Source: Leadbetterella sp964489955
Lineage (GTDB): Bacteria > Bacteroidota > Bacteroidia > Cytophagales > Spirosomataceae
DNA: 43,583 nt
Assembly: GCA_964489955.1 (NCBI GenBank)
Contig: CAZBAV010000032.1
Location: 1-43,583 of the forward strand
Direction of reading: 5' to 3'
Position 1 is the first letter of the stretch. Each line of letters opens with the position of its first letter. This document shows positions 1-7,744 of this stretch, one piece after another. The notes below the pieces were generated by a model, which made no database searches, was not told the origin of the DNA, and saw only the letters and a list, made by a program, of their open reading frames with translations. The position numbers and the translations under genes are program-made.

Positions 1-120
1 TGTCCCTTCGGGGTTAACGCTTTGTATACAATTGAATTGGCAAAACGAAATTTGCCCCGTAGGGGCTAACGCTTTGTAGAAAATTAAAATAGACGTTTTC
101 TTGCCCCGTAGGGGCTACCC
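1..120. repeat. Three REP-like palindromes upstream of the transposase
   Basis: Three short GC-rich hairpins sit in AT-rich DNA. Bases 54-66 and 103-115 are the same perfect palindrome, GCCCC-GTA-GGGGC; bases 4-13 are a degenerate copy, CCC-TTCG-GGG. The first two are followed by a shared tail (TTAACGCTTTGTA / CTAACGCTTTGTA); the third has a different tail. A fourth copy lies downstream of the transposase at 795-807. Repeated palindromes around a Y1 transposase are typical of REP/RAYT systems, where the transposase is thought to recognise these hairpins. The palindromes are seen directly; the link to the transposase is inferred from position. Confidence 0.75.
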
Positions 121-156
121 AAAATGTATCCGTTCAATTTTAAATGTATATAAAAT

Positions 157-618
157 ATGGCAAATACATACACACAATTATACATTCACATTGTTTTCGC
201 GGTAAAGTTTAGGAAAGCCTTGATTGATATGGAGTGGGAAGAACGGTTACATCTTTATATATCGGCGATTGTTCAAAACAACGGGCATAAAATGATTGCT
301 ATAAATTCGTGTTTTGACCATTTGCATATGTTCATCGGGCTAAATCCGAAACAGTCGATTTCTGATTTAATGCGAATGGTAAAGGGAGATAGCTCAGAAT
401 TTATTAATAAAGAGAAGCTTTGTAAACAAGCATTTAGATGGCAAGAAGGTTTTGGTGCATTCTCAAATAGCAAATCTCAGATTGATTCGGTGGTAAAATA
501 CATTCTCAATCAAAAAAAGCATCACCAGAATACTACATTTTTAGATGAATACAAGAGCGTACTAAATGATTACGAAGTTGATTTTAATGAAAATTATATC
601 TTTAAAGACTTAGAATGA
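157..618 (+). CDS. IS200-like / REP-associated tyrosine transposase (Y1, HUH)
   Basis: A 153-residue single-strand DNA transposase of the IS200/IS605 TnpA (Y1) superfamily. The HUH metal-binding motif is His55-Leu-His57 in DHLHMFIGL, and the catalytic tyrosine is Tyr115 in VVKYILNQKKHH. The N-terminus (TYTQLYIHIVFAVK) is the family's first strand. The length is normal and the frame is intact, so the gene looks functional. It stands alone, without TnpB. REP-like hairpins lie at 4-13, 54-66 and 103-115 upstream and at 795-807 downstream, so it is better described as a RAYT-like domesticated transposase than as a classical IS200; the two cannot be separated by sequence alone. Start is ATG at 157. 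Confidence 0.9.
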   Translation: MANTYTQLYIHIVFAVKFRKALIDMEWEERLHLYISAIVQNNGHKMIAINSCFDHLHMFIGLNPKQSISDLMRMVKGDSSEFINKEKLCKQAFRWQEGFGAFSNSKSQIDSVVKYILNQKKHHQNTTFLDEYKSVLNDYEVDFNENYIFKDLE

Positions 619-794
619 TTTAACGTACCTACGACACAGTGCTTAAAATTGGCAATTAAAATTGCTAAGAAAGCTGTAGTCTCTATGAGAAAGAAATGTA
701 TTACTCCGGATCAAAGAAAGCGATAGCTTAATGATAGCTCCTAGTAACATTCAGATAGTAAATAATAAGAAAAAAATAGAACACAATGTTTTTT

Positions 795-820
795 GCCCCA
801 GCGGGGCTAAAGCTTTGTAA
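795..820. repeat. Downstream REP-like palindrome with tail
   Basis: GCCCC-AGC-GGGGC at 795-807 followed by TAAAGCTTTGTAA matches the palindrome and tail at 54-78, with changes in the loop and two tail bases. It lies between the transposase and the flavin reductase gene and shows that the REP family brackets the transposase. Confidence 0.7.
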
Positions 821-836
821 AAATAATACAACAATC

Positions 837-1694
837 ATGCTTACCATAAACCCCAAAGACGTTTCTACAAAAGATTTCCATGCGTACTTATTAAGTTCAG
901 TAGCTCCAAGACCTATAGCGTTTGCGAGTACTGTGGATAAAGAGGGCAAAGTGAACCTCAGTCCGTTCAGTTTCTTTAATGTCTTCGGCAGCAATCCTCC
1001 TACAGTAATTTTTTCACCCAATAAGCGTGTGCGTGACGGAAGCGGAAAAGATACCCTAGATAATGTTCATGAGGTAGAAGAAGTGGTGATAAACATGGTA
1101 GATTACAGTATGGTGGAGCAGATGTCTCTGGCTAGTTGTGAATACCCAAAGGGTACAAATGAGTTTAAAAAAGCAGGATTTACAGAGGCGGCTTCTTCTT
1201 TGGTAAAACCACCAAGGGTAGCCGAGGCTAAAGTGGCTTTTGAATGTAAAATCAAGCAGATCATTAGTATGGGTGACCAGGGTGGGGCTGCCAATCTTAT
1301 AATATGCGAAGTGATTATGGCTCATGTTTCGGAAGATTTATTGGATGAAACGGGAAAAATTGAGCCCACAAAAACTGATTGGGTGGCTCGTATGGGCGGC
1401 GATTGGTATTGTAGGGCTTCAGGGGAGGCTATTTTTGAAGTTCCCAAACCTAATATACAATTAGGGGTAGGAGTAGATGCTATACCTGAGTACGCTATAC
1501 AAGAAGGAAGATTTACTGGAAATGAACTTGGACGTCTAGGCAATGCATGTGAAATACCTTCGGATGAAGAAATAGCGGATTTTAGAAAAGCTCATCCGAA
1601 GGCAGACTTGTTTGCTTTAGCGAAAGATATGTTAAGCCAAAACCGAGTAAAAGAAGCTTGGATGGCGGTTAAAATTGCAAGTTCAGACCGATAG
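837..1694 (+). CDS. Flavin reductase family protein (FMN-binding split barrel)
   Basis: A 285-residue protein of the flavin reductase-like/FMN-binding split-barrel family. These proteins bind FMN and reduce flavin with NAD(P)H or act as flavoproteins of unknown substrate. The N-terminal part carries family features: SSVAPRPIAFAST, then NLSPFSFFNVFGSNPP, which line the flavin site. The frame stays open upstream to 786, but that extension would translate the REP palindrome at 795-807, and ATG 837 begins with the expected MLTINPKDVS, so 837 is chosen. The last 26 bases overlap the 3' end of the opposite-strand lipoprotein gene. The specific partner is unknown. Confidence 0.85.
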   Translation: MLTINPKDVSTKDFHAYLLSSVAPRPIAFASTVDKEGKVNLSPFSFFNVFGSNPPTVIFSPNKRVRDGSGKDTLDNVHEVEEVVINMVDYSMVEQMSLASCEYPKGTNEFKKAGFTEAASSLVKPPRVAEAKVAFECKIKQIISMGDQGGAANLIICEVIMAHVSEDLLDETGKIEPTKTDWVARMGGDWYCRASGEAIFEVPKPNIQLGVGVDAIPEYAIQEGRFTGNELGRLGNACEIPSDEEIADFRKAHPKADLFALAKDMLSQNRVKEAWMAVKIASSDR

Positions 1695-2379
1695 TAGCTC
1701 TAAGGTCGTTTTCCATCGGGAAGTTCTTATCGGTAAGGTTAAAGCTTTTATGAAACTGTACTTGCAGTTTCACTTTTTCTATACCACCCCGAAGAGTCAG
1801 AGCGGGTTCTACAAGAAAATAGTTGCTCTTATCCCTTATTTTTTGGGTAATGTTCTCTCCCGCATAATACAGCTCACCATTGGGATTCATATAGTTAAGT
1901 GATGCAATACGGCTAGAAAAGGCTGCCGAGAAATATTTGGATTTAAAGCCTATGGCAGGTTGAACTCCTAAACGGCTGAAATTACTTTCAATATTTCCTC
2001 CTTCCAATGGTTCGTTCCTTATCTCTCCACGAGAGTTTGACATTTTGCCAAATCCTGCCAAACCGTAAATTTCAAACAAGAGCTTTTCATTCAGAGGTTT
2101 GAAATATCCGCCACCGAGTTCGACGAAACTTCCTTTACCTCCATTTCCGTTTACATTTGTTTCATTTGGAACTAATGTTCCATTTAGCATTAAGCCAAAA
2201 TTATTCTGTACTGCATAAGCGGCTTGTACATCTACCAATTGCCCATTGAATGCGGCAGTGATATTGGTTTGTCCCTTTTCAGAGAGAAGGGGTACATTTT
2301 GCGTATTGGGCATATAAAGTGCGGGAGTGCATGAACATACCACTACGATGAGGAATAGATTACTAACTAGTGATTTCAT
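1669..2379 (-). CDS. Predicted outer-membrane beta-barrel lipoprotein, unknown function
   Basis: A 236-residue protein with a short signal peptide and a plausible lipobox ending in VCSC (Cys at about residue 17). The rest is rich in alternating hydrophobic/aromatic strands with glycines (FGLMLNGTLVP, LLFEIYGLAGFG, YFLVEPALTLRGG, LRATIGLNLQF) and ends in Phe, like a small outer-membrane beta-barrel. No family is recognised with certainty. It is convergent with, and overlaps by 26 bases, the flavin reductase gene. A plausible Bacteroidota promoter lies 22 bases before the start. Confidence 0.7.
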   Translation of the reverse strand: MKSLVSNLFLIVVVCSCTPALYMPNTQNVPLLSEKGQTNITAAFNGQLVDVQAAYAVQNNFGLMLNGTLVPNETNVNGNGGKGSFVELGGGYFKPLNEKLLFEIYGLAGFGKMSNSRGEIRNEPLEGGNIESNFSRLGVQPAIGFKSKYFSAAFSSRIASLNYMNPNGELYYAGENITQKIRDKSNYFLVEPALTLRGGIEKVKLQVQFHKSFNLTDKNFPMENDLRATIGLNLQF

Positions 2380-2400
2380 GATATTTAGCTTTATTTACAG

Positions 2401-2433
2401 CTAAATTATGACCACAATTTGTATTATTCAAAG
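2401..2433 (-). promoter_or_regulatory. Putative promoter of the 1669-2379 gene
   Basis: On the minus strand CTTTG (2433-2429), a 20-base spacer and TAATTTAG (2408-2401) approximate the Bacteroidota promoter (-33 TTTG, -7 TAnnTTTG) with one mismatch in the -7 box. It ends 22 bases before the start codon. Confidence 0.4.
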
Positions 2434-2480
2434 TTTAATTATGAATTTTAAGGTAAGTTTAATTTGCTAAATGCTACAAG

Positions 2481-3353
2481 TTATTTAATCTTGCTCAGGA
2501 CTCTGGCTACATCTGCAATAATTTTTTCGTTGATTTCATCGGTTTCTTTGGAGTCTGAAACAAAAACCGCAACGATGTATACTTTACCGTCAGGCAAGAT
2601 GATAAAACCTGCATCATTTGTCGCAGCCGATATACCTTCACTGTTCCTTCCTGAAGTACCTGTTTTGTGTGCAATAGTACTTTCCGAACTAACACCAGCA
2701 CTAAGACGGTTTTTACCGGTGGTAGTGTTAACCAATTGTGCAAAAAGGAAATTATGCTGGTCGCCGGAGAGGTATTTTCTATTGTAAAACTTGTCTAAAA
2801 CTTCTACCATTGCTAAGGGACTACTATAGTTTTCGAATTGGTTTCCCCATTCTTTCTGCATATCCTCTTCATTAAAAACAATATTCAGGTTTTCTATACC
2901 CATATTTTTAAAATACAGATTTACCGCTTCGGGACCTCCGATACGTCGTAAAATAATATCGCAGGCATTATTATCACTGTTAGAAACCATGTTATAAATA
3001 AGTGTATCTAATCTTATTTGGGTGTCTTTAATGCCTAATTCTTCTCGAAGCGGGCTCCATGTATTAGGTAAAAGTTCGGTAGCTTTTACTGCAATATGTT
3101 CATTGAGTTTCCATATGCCTTTATCAACGTCGTCCAGTGCTTTTGCAGCAATATGGTATTTGAAAACGGACTGCATCGGAAAGCGGTCGTTTCCGTTTAT
3201 TTCGGTGGTTTCGCCCGTTTGTAAATTCAAAATGGCAATTCCGACTTTAGCATTTTTATGGGCAACTATTTCTTGCAGTTGCTCTTTTAATGTAACTTTT
3301 GGCTTGCAAGAAAATCCAACCAAAGCAAGGATTGTAAAAAGGAAAATTCTCAT
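2481..3353 (-). CDS. bla: Class A beta-lactamase, subclass A2 (PER/CfxA-like)
   Basis: A 290-residue serine beta-lactamase. The signal sequence ends in a lipobox GFSC, so it is probably a lipoprotein. Catalytic motifs are complete: Ser62-x-x-Lys65 in MQSVFKYH, Ser126-Asp-Asn128 in SNSDNNACD, the general-base Glu162 in FNEEDMQ, and Lys230-Thr-Gly in AHKTGTSG. The FPMQSVFK start, the NEEDMQ omega-loop motif and the AATNDAG segment follow the PER/CfxA/CepA group (subclass A2), which is typical of Bacteroidota and often shows cephalosporinase or extended-spectrum activity. It should act in the periplasm or at the membrane. It lies 79 bases after the cation transporter on the same strand and may be co-transcribed. 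The spectrum cannot be read from the sequence. Confidence 0.93.
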   Translation of the reverse strand: MRIFLFTILALVGFSCKPKVTLKEQLQEIVAHKNAKVGIAILNLQTGETTEINGNDRFPMQSVFKYHIAAKALDDVDKGIWKLNEHIAVKATELLPNTWSPLREELGIKDTQIRLDTLIYNMVSNSDNNACDIILRRIGGPEAVNLYFKNMGIENLNIVFNEEDMQKEWGNQFENYSSPLAMVEVLDKFYNRKYLSGDQHNFLFAQLVNTTTGKNRLSAGVSSESTIAHKTGTSGRNSEGISAATNDAGFIILPDGKVYIVAVFVSDSKETDEINEKIIADVARVLSKIK

Positions 3354-3432
3354 TCTATAATTTTTTTAAATATCTCTTAAACTAAAGTTCAGACCAAAAC
3401 TCACATCTCATTCCTCCCCACTCATAACTTAC

Positions 3433-4299
3433 TCACAAACAATGCGGCTCTATATGTATTAAAACGTTTTCTATTTCCGGGAATTCTTCTAGTAGCTTAT
3501 CTTTCAAACGGTGCGAAATATCATGGCCTTCACGTACTGAAATGTCTCCATTAAGTGTAGCATGCATGTCTACTTGGTATTTCATACCTACTTTTCTTAT
3601 GTACAGCTTTTCTGTTCCTAAGACACCGTCCACGTTTGCCGCCACTTCCCGGATTTCGTTCTCCATTTCAGGATAGGTTTGTTCATCCATTATCTCGCTC
3701 AATGCGGGACGGAATATCTTGTAGGCATTATAAACGATTAAACCGGAGGCAAGCAAAGCGGCCCAGTCATCTGCAGACTCATAGCCTTTCCCCATATACA
3801 ATGCTATAGAAATACCTATAAAAGCAGCAACTGAAGTGATGGCATCGGCACGGTGGTGCCAGGCTTCAGCTTTTAAAGAACTGCTGTTGGTTTGCTTACT
3901 TTTTCTCAAAACCCATTGGTAGGAAGCTTCTTTCCAGAGAATTATTCCAGCTAAAATCCATAGGGTAAATGCCTTGGGTGCTTCGTGCGGAGTTTGTATG
4001 TTTTTAATACTCTCTTTCCCGATAATAAAAGCAGAGACTAACAAGAAAACTACCACTAAAAATGTAATTAAGGGTTCTGCTCTTCCATGACCATAAGGAT
4101 GGTTTTCATCTGCCGGACGACTGGAATATTTTATTCCAAAAACTACCAATAGAGAAGCAAAAATATCCGAAGTGGACTCGATAGCATCGGCAATTAATGC
4201 GTAGGAATTACCCAATACTCCGGCGGTCCATTTAATAGCGGCTAAAACTACATTGGATAGTAAACTAAGATAGGTTGTTTTTAACGCTGATTTTGACAT
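3433..4299 (-). CDS. Cation diffusion facilitator (CDF) family metal transporter
   Basis: A 288-residue proton-coupled divalent-cation exporter. Six transmembrane segments fill residues 10-200 and a cytoplasmic ferredoxin-like dimerisation domain follows (about 205-288, ending in HIEPHCL). The transport site aligned to E. coli YiiP is Glu41-x3-Asp45 in TM2 (ADAIESTSD) and His148-x3-Asp152 in TM5 (AWHHRADAIT). Glu replaces the first Asp of TM2, which may affect metal choice. A histidine-containing loop (ENHPYGHGRAE, 65-75) follows TM2. It starts 14 bases after the DUF4919 gene, so it is probably the third gene of a YceI-DUF4919-CDF operon. Metal specificity (Zn, Fe, Mn, Co) is not resolved. 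Confidence 0.92.
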   Translation of the reverse strand: MSKSALKTTYLSLLSNVVLAAIKWTAGVLGNSYALIADAIESTSDIFASLLVVFGIKYSSRPADENHPYGHGRAEPLITFLVVVFLLVSAFIIGKESIKNIQTPHEAPKAFTLWILAGIILWKEASYQWVLRKSKQTNSSSLKAEAWHHRADAITSVAAFIGISIALYMGKGYESADDWAALLASGLIVYNAYKIFRPALSEIMDEQTYPEMENEIREVAANVDGVLGTEKLYIRKVGMKYQVDMHATLNGDISVREGHDISHRLKDKLLEEFPEIENVLIHIEPHCL

Positions 4300-4313
4300 T
4301 AATTGATTTTGAC

Positions 4314-4952
4314 TTACTTTAATTTAAGGTTATCTAGGTTATAAATAACTTTAAAGAAAACGGAGTCTCTTTTTGTATAAAACTTATCAATAGTTCCCCC
4401 TCTTACAGCAGTAGAACTTCTTTGATATTTCATTAAATTAATATTCAGGATATGAGAGCAAATTGTATAAATCTCTCCTACAGAGTTTACCAGGTATGGA
4501 GATTCTTCAGACTTGCCATCACCGTAGAATTTGATTGTTTTCCACAATGAACTAAATTTATATTTTAGTAATTCTTTTTCCTCAAGAGACTGTGGTTGAT
4601 TGTAGACAATAGACAATAGTTCTAAATTAGTGGGGTCATTCAGTAAGGCGTTATTACAAGCACTGGCCTTTTTTATCGGCTGAGATTTCTGAATACAATT
4701 AAGGTACTCTTTATCAAACTTGGGATTAAAGTTGTCATCATACTTCTTACCATAGTAAAGATGTAATAAATCTACATCGCTCATGTCTTTTGGAGACTCT
4801 TTAAATTTAGAGACTAGAAAAGGATAATAAAGATTTGACTCCCTATCACTTATACTAGCTTTGATTTTATCAAAATTTAAAGCCTGCCCAAACGATTTTA
4901 CTGAACATAAGAATACTGTTGATATCAGGATTTTGACGAGCTTTAATCCCAT
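4314..4952 (-). CDS. DUF4919-type secreted protein
   Basis: A 212-residue protein with a signal peptide (hydrophobic segment LVKILISTVFLCSV, cleavage near SFGQA). The body matches the Bacteroidota DUF4919 pattern: an early YYPFLVSKF segment, then LLHLYYGKKYDDNFNP and a YTICSHIL segment before the C-terminal region. The function of this family is not known. It sits 8 bases downstream of the YceI gene and 14 bases upstream of the CDF transporter, all on the minus strand, so co-transcription is likely. Confidence 0.7.
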   Translation of the reverse strand: MGLKLVKILISTVFLCSVKSFGQALNFDKIKASISDRESNLYYPFLVSKFKESPKDMSDVDLLHLYYGKKYDDNFNPKFDKEYLNCIQKSQPIKKASACNNALLNDPTNLELLSIVYNQPQSLEEKELLKYKFSSLWKTIKFYGDGKSEESPYLVNSVGEIYTICSHILNINLMKYQRSSTAVRGGTIDKFYTKRDSVFFKVIYNLDNLKLK

Positions 4953-4960
4953 AGTAAAAA

Positions 4961-5472
4961 TTACTTCTTAACAGGAATTAGCAATTCAATGTCAACCACT
5001 TCACCCACACCTTTTCTTTGTAGATCATAATCTAACCTGTTTATTTTAAAGTTTCCTTTAAAAGTAGCAGAGTTTGCGTTCTCAACAAAACTGAAAGGGA
5101 TAGATACTTTTTTACTTGTAGCTTTAATNNNNNNNNNNTTCCGTCTACCACATAGGTATCGCCGGATTTCTTTATTTCTCCAGACTTAAACCCTATGGTT
5201 TGGTACTTCTCAGCATTAAAAAAGTTTTCATCTTTGGCATGTTTTGTTTTTAAGCCAGAGCCTAAATCCAAGGTATTAATATCTACGGTTACATCAAATT
5301 TAGAAGCAGCAATGTTCTTTGTGTCAAAATCAATTTTTCCTTTAAGGCCTCCGATAGTTCCGGACGCTCGTTTAGTACTAAATTTTATGGCGTATTCCCC
5401 TTCTACCGGTTTCCAGCTAATAGCTGCAAAAACAAGAAGTGGCATAAGAATGCTTAATGCTAGATTTTTCAT
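4961..5472 (-). CDS. YceI-like family protein (interrupted by a 10-N assembly gap)
   Basis: A secreted lipocalin-like YceI family protein; such proteins bind isoprenoid or other amphipathic ligands. Residues 1-20 are a signal peptide; the body has the family signature VDINTLDLGSGLKTKH and FFNAEKYQTIGFKS. Ns occupy 5129-5138. Read in one frame the product degenerates after the gap. In another frame it continues as proper YceI sequence (IKATSKKVSIPFSFVEN, then VVDIELLIPVKK) and ends at a TAA at 4961-4963. The gene is therefore whole. The frames join if the true gap is 8 bases (giving VDG-xxx-IKATSKK, as in other YceI proteins) instead of 10. First gene of the YceI-DUF4919-CDF run; a good promoter lies upstream. 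Confidence 0.88.
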
Positions 5473-5513
5473 AGTTCGGTTTTTTGTTTGGTTTTAGAAC
5501 GTGTTTCTTTCTG

Positions 5514-5545
5514 CAAAATTACGGTAAGTGCGGATGTTTTTTCAA
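5514..5545 (-). promoter_or_regulatory. Putative promoter of the YceI-DUF4919-CDF operon
   Basis: On the minus strand TTG (5545-5543), a 21-base spacer and a perfect -7 box TAATTTTG (5521-5514), followed by CAG. It ends about 41 bases before the YceI start codon. Element and spacing agree with the one upstream of the cupin gene. Confidence 0.6.
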
Positions 5546-5572
5546 TATTATATGTACAAACAAATAAAAAAC

Positions 5573-6511
5573 TTAAGGTATTCTTTTTTTGCGTTTAAGC
5601 GTGTCAATTTCTACCGAAAGAGCCTTTAAATCTTGTTTCATCAGTGTAATGTAGGACTCAAGCTGGTCATACATTTCTGCACGTTGGTTTAACTGATCCA
5701 AGGTGTATTTTCCTCCTGTGCCAAAATAGATATCATCATCTTTCAGGTCACCAAAGCTCATCCATTTATCTTTTATCTGTTGTCTCAGGCTTTTATTTGT
5801 TGCAGGGTCTCTATCCCTCAGGTAATACCATATAGAAGCAGGAAGCATTTCCGATGTTTCGGAAGGAAACCAAATGTCACGGAGGATATTTCTGGGGTGA
5901 TAAAATTCTGTAGAACGCTTATTGAGCAGAATGGCGGCACCAAAAGCTGCTTCAGATACCCCAGTGATGATGCCTATGTATTCTGAGTAGCGTCCTTTAC
6001 CCAACAGTATTCCAGTAAGAATAGCACCTGTAGCTCCTAAGGCAATAGCCCCTACAGTAAGTTTTGTTTCGGTCTTGTTGACCTGTCCTTCGAAATAGGA
6101 GGAAATTTGCTCTATTCGTTCTTCTTCACAGCCAATTTCTGACGCTATGGCGGAGATTTCGAGAGAAGAAAGGTCAATCTTTTGATAGATGTAATGAGAA
6201 AGCTCCAGGATTTTTAATCGACTATTTATGCTGGAATCATTAGACACCAGTGCGGTTCTGTACTCTTCTAAAGTGTTCAGAACTCCTATAGCATTGGCTA
6301 CATTAAGTGATTTAGTAGAAAAAGATTTTGCCAGATCTTCATCAATATTTAAGGTTTCTAAAGGTTGTGGGATATCTACCTTTGTGTAGATATACTGGTT
6401 TTGAATATTGCAGTTGCTTTTTTGTATGAGCCTTTGCACCGAAAGGGTTTTACTAGATTGGCATGACTGCAATACGCATAAAATAGCCAGTAGTGAAATG
6501 AAGTGCTTCAT
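5573..6511 (-). CDS. Lipoprotein with a glycine-rich hydrophobic hairpin, unknown function
   Basis: A 312-residue protein with lipobox LQSC (Cys at about residue 17). It is not assigned to a family. The first half is helical and charged. Around residues 150-197 there are two hydrophobic stretches rich in small residues (TVGAIALGATGAILTGILLG and GIITGVSEAAFGAAILL) separated by a short polar turn, which could form a membrane-inserting helical hairpin. The C-terminal 60 residues are predicted coiled coil (YDQLESYITLMKQDLKAL, then VEIDTLKRKK). Its start overlaps the pdxJ stop by four bases (ATGA), so it is translationally coupled to pdxJ, although a functional link is not evident. Confidence 0.75.
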   Translation of the reverse strand: MKHFISLLAILCVLQSCQSSKTLSVQRLIQKSNCNIQNQYIYTKVDIPQPLETLNIDEDLAKSFSTKSLNVANAIGVLNTLEEYRTALVSNDSSINSRLKILELSHYIYQKIDLSSLEISAIASEIGCEEERIEQISSYFEGQVNKTETKLTVGAIALGATGAILTGILLGKGRYSEYIGIITGVSEAAFGAAILLNKRSTEFYHPRNILRDIWFPSETSEMLPASIWYYLRDRDPATNKSLRQQIKDKWMSFGDLKDDDIYFGTGGKYTLDQLNQRAEMYDQLESYITLMKQDLKALSVEIDTLKRKKRIP

Positions 6512-7224
6512 TGCAATTTCCTCAAATACATTTGGATAGTGTTTTCTAAACCGTAATAAAGTGCATCAGAAATCAGGGCATGGCCAATAGAAACTTCCAG
6601 TAAACCGGGAATATTCTTATGGAAATACGCAAGGTTTTCTAAGCTTAAGTCATGCCCCGCATTTAATCCTAAGCCCACTTTTTGGGCTACTTCGGCCGCT
6701 CTTACAAAGGCTTCAATTGCCTTTTCCGGATTTTGAGGATAGTCCGTAGCATAAGACTCTGTATAAAGTTCTATTCTATCTGTGCCGGTTTCGGCGGCTG
6801 CTTCTACCATTTCTTGTATGGCGTCTACAAAAATAGAAACCCGTATTCCTTCCGATTTGTATATACTAACCAGCTCTTTTAACTTGGTTTTGTGGGTTAT
6901 GGTATCCCAGCCAGCGTTTGAGGTTAAAGCTCCCAAGGTATCGGGTACCAAGGTAACCTGTTCTGGTCTTACAGCCAAAACTACTTCTTGGAAACGTCCT
7001 TCTGTAGGGTTTCCTTCAATATTATATTCGGTGGTTACAAGTGCCTTCAAATCAAATACATCTTGGTATTTAATGTGTCTTTCATCTGGTCTTGGATGGA
7101 TAGTAATTCCTTGTGCACCAAAGGTTTCGCAGTCTTTTGCTACTTTCAGTAAATCCGGGACATTGCCTCCCCTAGAATTCCTTAAAGTTGCTATTTTATT
7201 GATATTGACCGATAATTTTGTCAT
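6508..7224 (-). CDS. pdxJ: Pyridoxine 5'-phosphate synthase
   Basis: A 238-residue TIM-barrel enzyme of the DXP-dependent vitamin B6 pathway. It condenses 1-deoxy-D-xylulose 5-phosphate with 3-amino-2-oxopropyl phosphate to pyridoxine 5'-phosphate in the cytoplasm. It starts MTKLSVNINKIATLRNSRGG and has the phosphate/substrate motif TIHPRPDERHI. The residues equivalent to E. coli His45, Glu72 and His193 are His43, Glu70 (EYNIEGNPT) and His191 (LNAGHDL), a constant offset of two. Length is normal. A perfect -7 promoter box lies 19 bases upstream, and the following lipoprotein gene overlaps by ATGA. Confidence 0.97.
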   Translation of the reverse strand: MTKLSVNINKIATLRNSRGGNVPDLLKVAKDCETFGAQGITIHPRPDERHIKYQDVFDLKALVTTEYNIEGNPTEGRFQEVVLAVRPEQVTLVPDTLGALTSNAGWDTITHKTKLKELVSIYKSEGIRVSIFVDAIQEMVEAAAETGTDRIELYTESYATDYPQNPEKAIEAFVRAAEVAQKVGLGLNAGHDLSLENLAYFHKNIPGLLEVSIGHALISDALYYGLENTIQMYLRKLQ

Positions 7225-7243
7225 TTTTGCAATCTTAATGTCC

Positions 7244-7251
7244 CAAATTTA
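7244..7251 (-). promoter_or_regulatory. Putative -7 box of pdxJ
   Basis: The minus strand reads TAAATTTG, a perfect match to TAnnTTTG, ending 19 bases before the pdxJ start. A TTG lies only 15 bases further upstream, so the -33 element is uncertain. Confidence 0.45.
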
Positions 7252-7289
7252 GGGGCTTTTGTAAATCAAAACGTTAAAAAGATAAGATA

Positions 7290-7739
7290 ATGTCGTTAAA
7301 AACTACCATAGATGCCGATATAAAAGCGGCAATGTTTGCTAAAGACCAAGTTAAGTTATTGGCACTAAGAGATATAAAGAAAGCCATTTTAATAGAAGAA
7401 ACGAAGCCGGGAGCTAATGGAGAGATTTCTGAAGCGGACGAAATGAAATTGCTTCAAAAGGCTGTAAAACAACGTAAAGATTCTGCAGAAATATATCAGG
7501 GACAAAATAGACCGGATTTGTTAGAAAAAGAATTAGCGGAAATAGCTATCATAGAGGCTTATCTTCCTGCCGCCATGTCTGAGGCGGAGTTGGAAGCTGC
7601 TGTTAAGGCAATAATAGAAAAGGTAGGAGCGAAGTCTCCAGCTGAAATAGGGAAAGTTATGGGTGTAGCATCAAAAGAATTGGCTGGAAAAACCGATGGA
7701 AAGGCTATTTCTGAAATGGCTAAAAAACTCCTTGCCTAA
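7290..7739 (+). CDS. GatB/YqeY domain protein
   Basis: A 149-residue YqeY-type protein: an N-terminal helical domain (MSLKTTIDADIKAAMFAKD, then ALRDIKKAILIEE) and the C-terminal GatB/YqeY helical domain (PAEIGKVMGVASKELAGKTDG). The C-terminal domain is shared with the GatB subunit of Glu-tRNA(Gln) amidotransferase, where it contacts tRNA. The free-standing protein is of unknown function, possibly tRNA-related. It is followed after 5 bases by the CvpA gene, forming a short operon divergent from pdxJ. Confidence 0.93.
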   Translation: MSLKTTIDADIKAAMFAKDQVKLLALRDIKKAILIEETKPGANGEISEADEMKLLQKAVKQRKDSAEIYQGQNRPDLLEKELAEIAIIEAYLPAAMSEAELEAAVKAIIEKVGAKSPAEIGKVMGVASKELAGKTDGKAISEMAKKLLA

Positions 7740-7744
7740 GAGAA

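Noticed and set aside
658..726. Short open frame (22 codons, ending in SMRKKCITPDQRKR) after the transposase
   Set aside because: Reads like a protein C-terminus and may be a fragment, but it has no start and is too short to call.
786..836. N-terminal extension of the flavin reductase
   Set aside because: It would translate the REP palindrome; the family start fits ATG 837.
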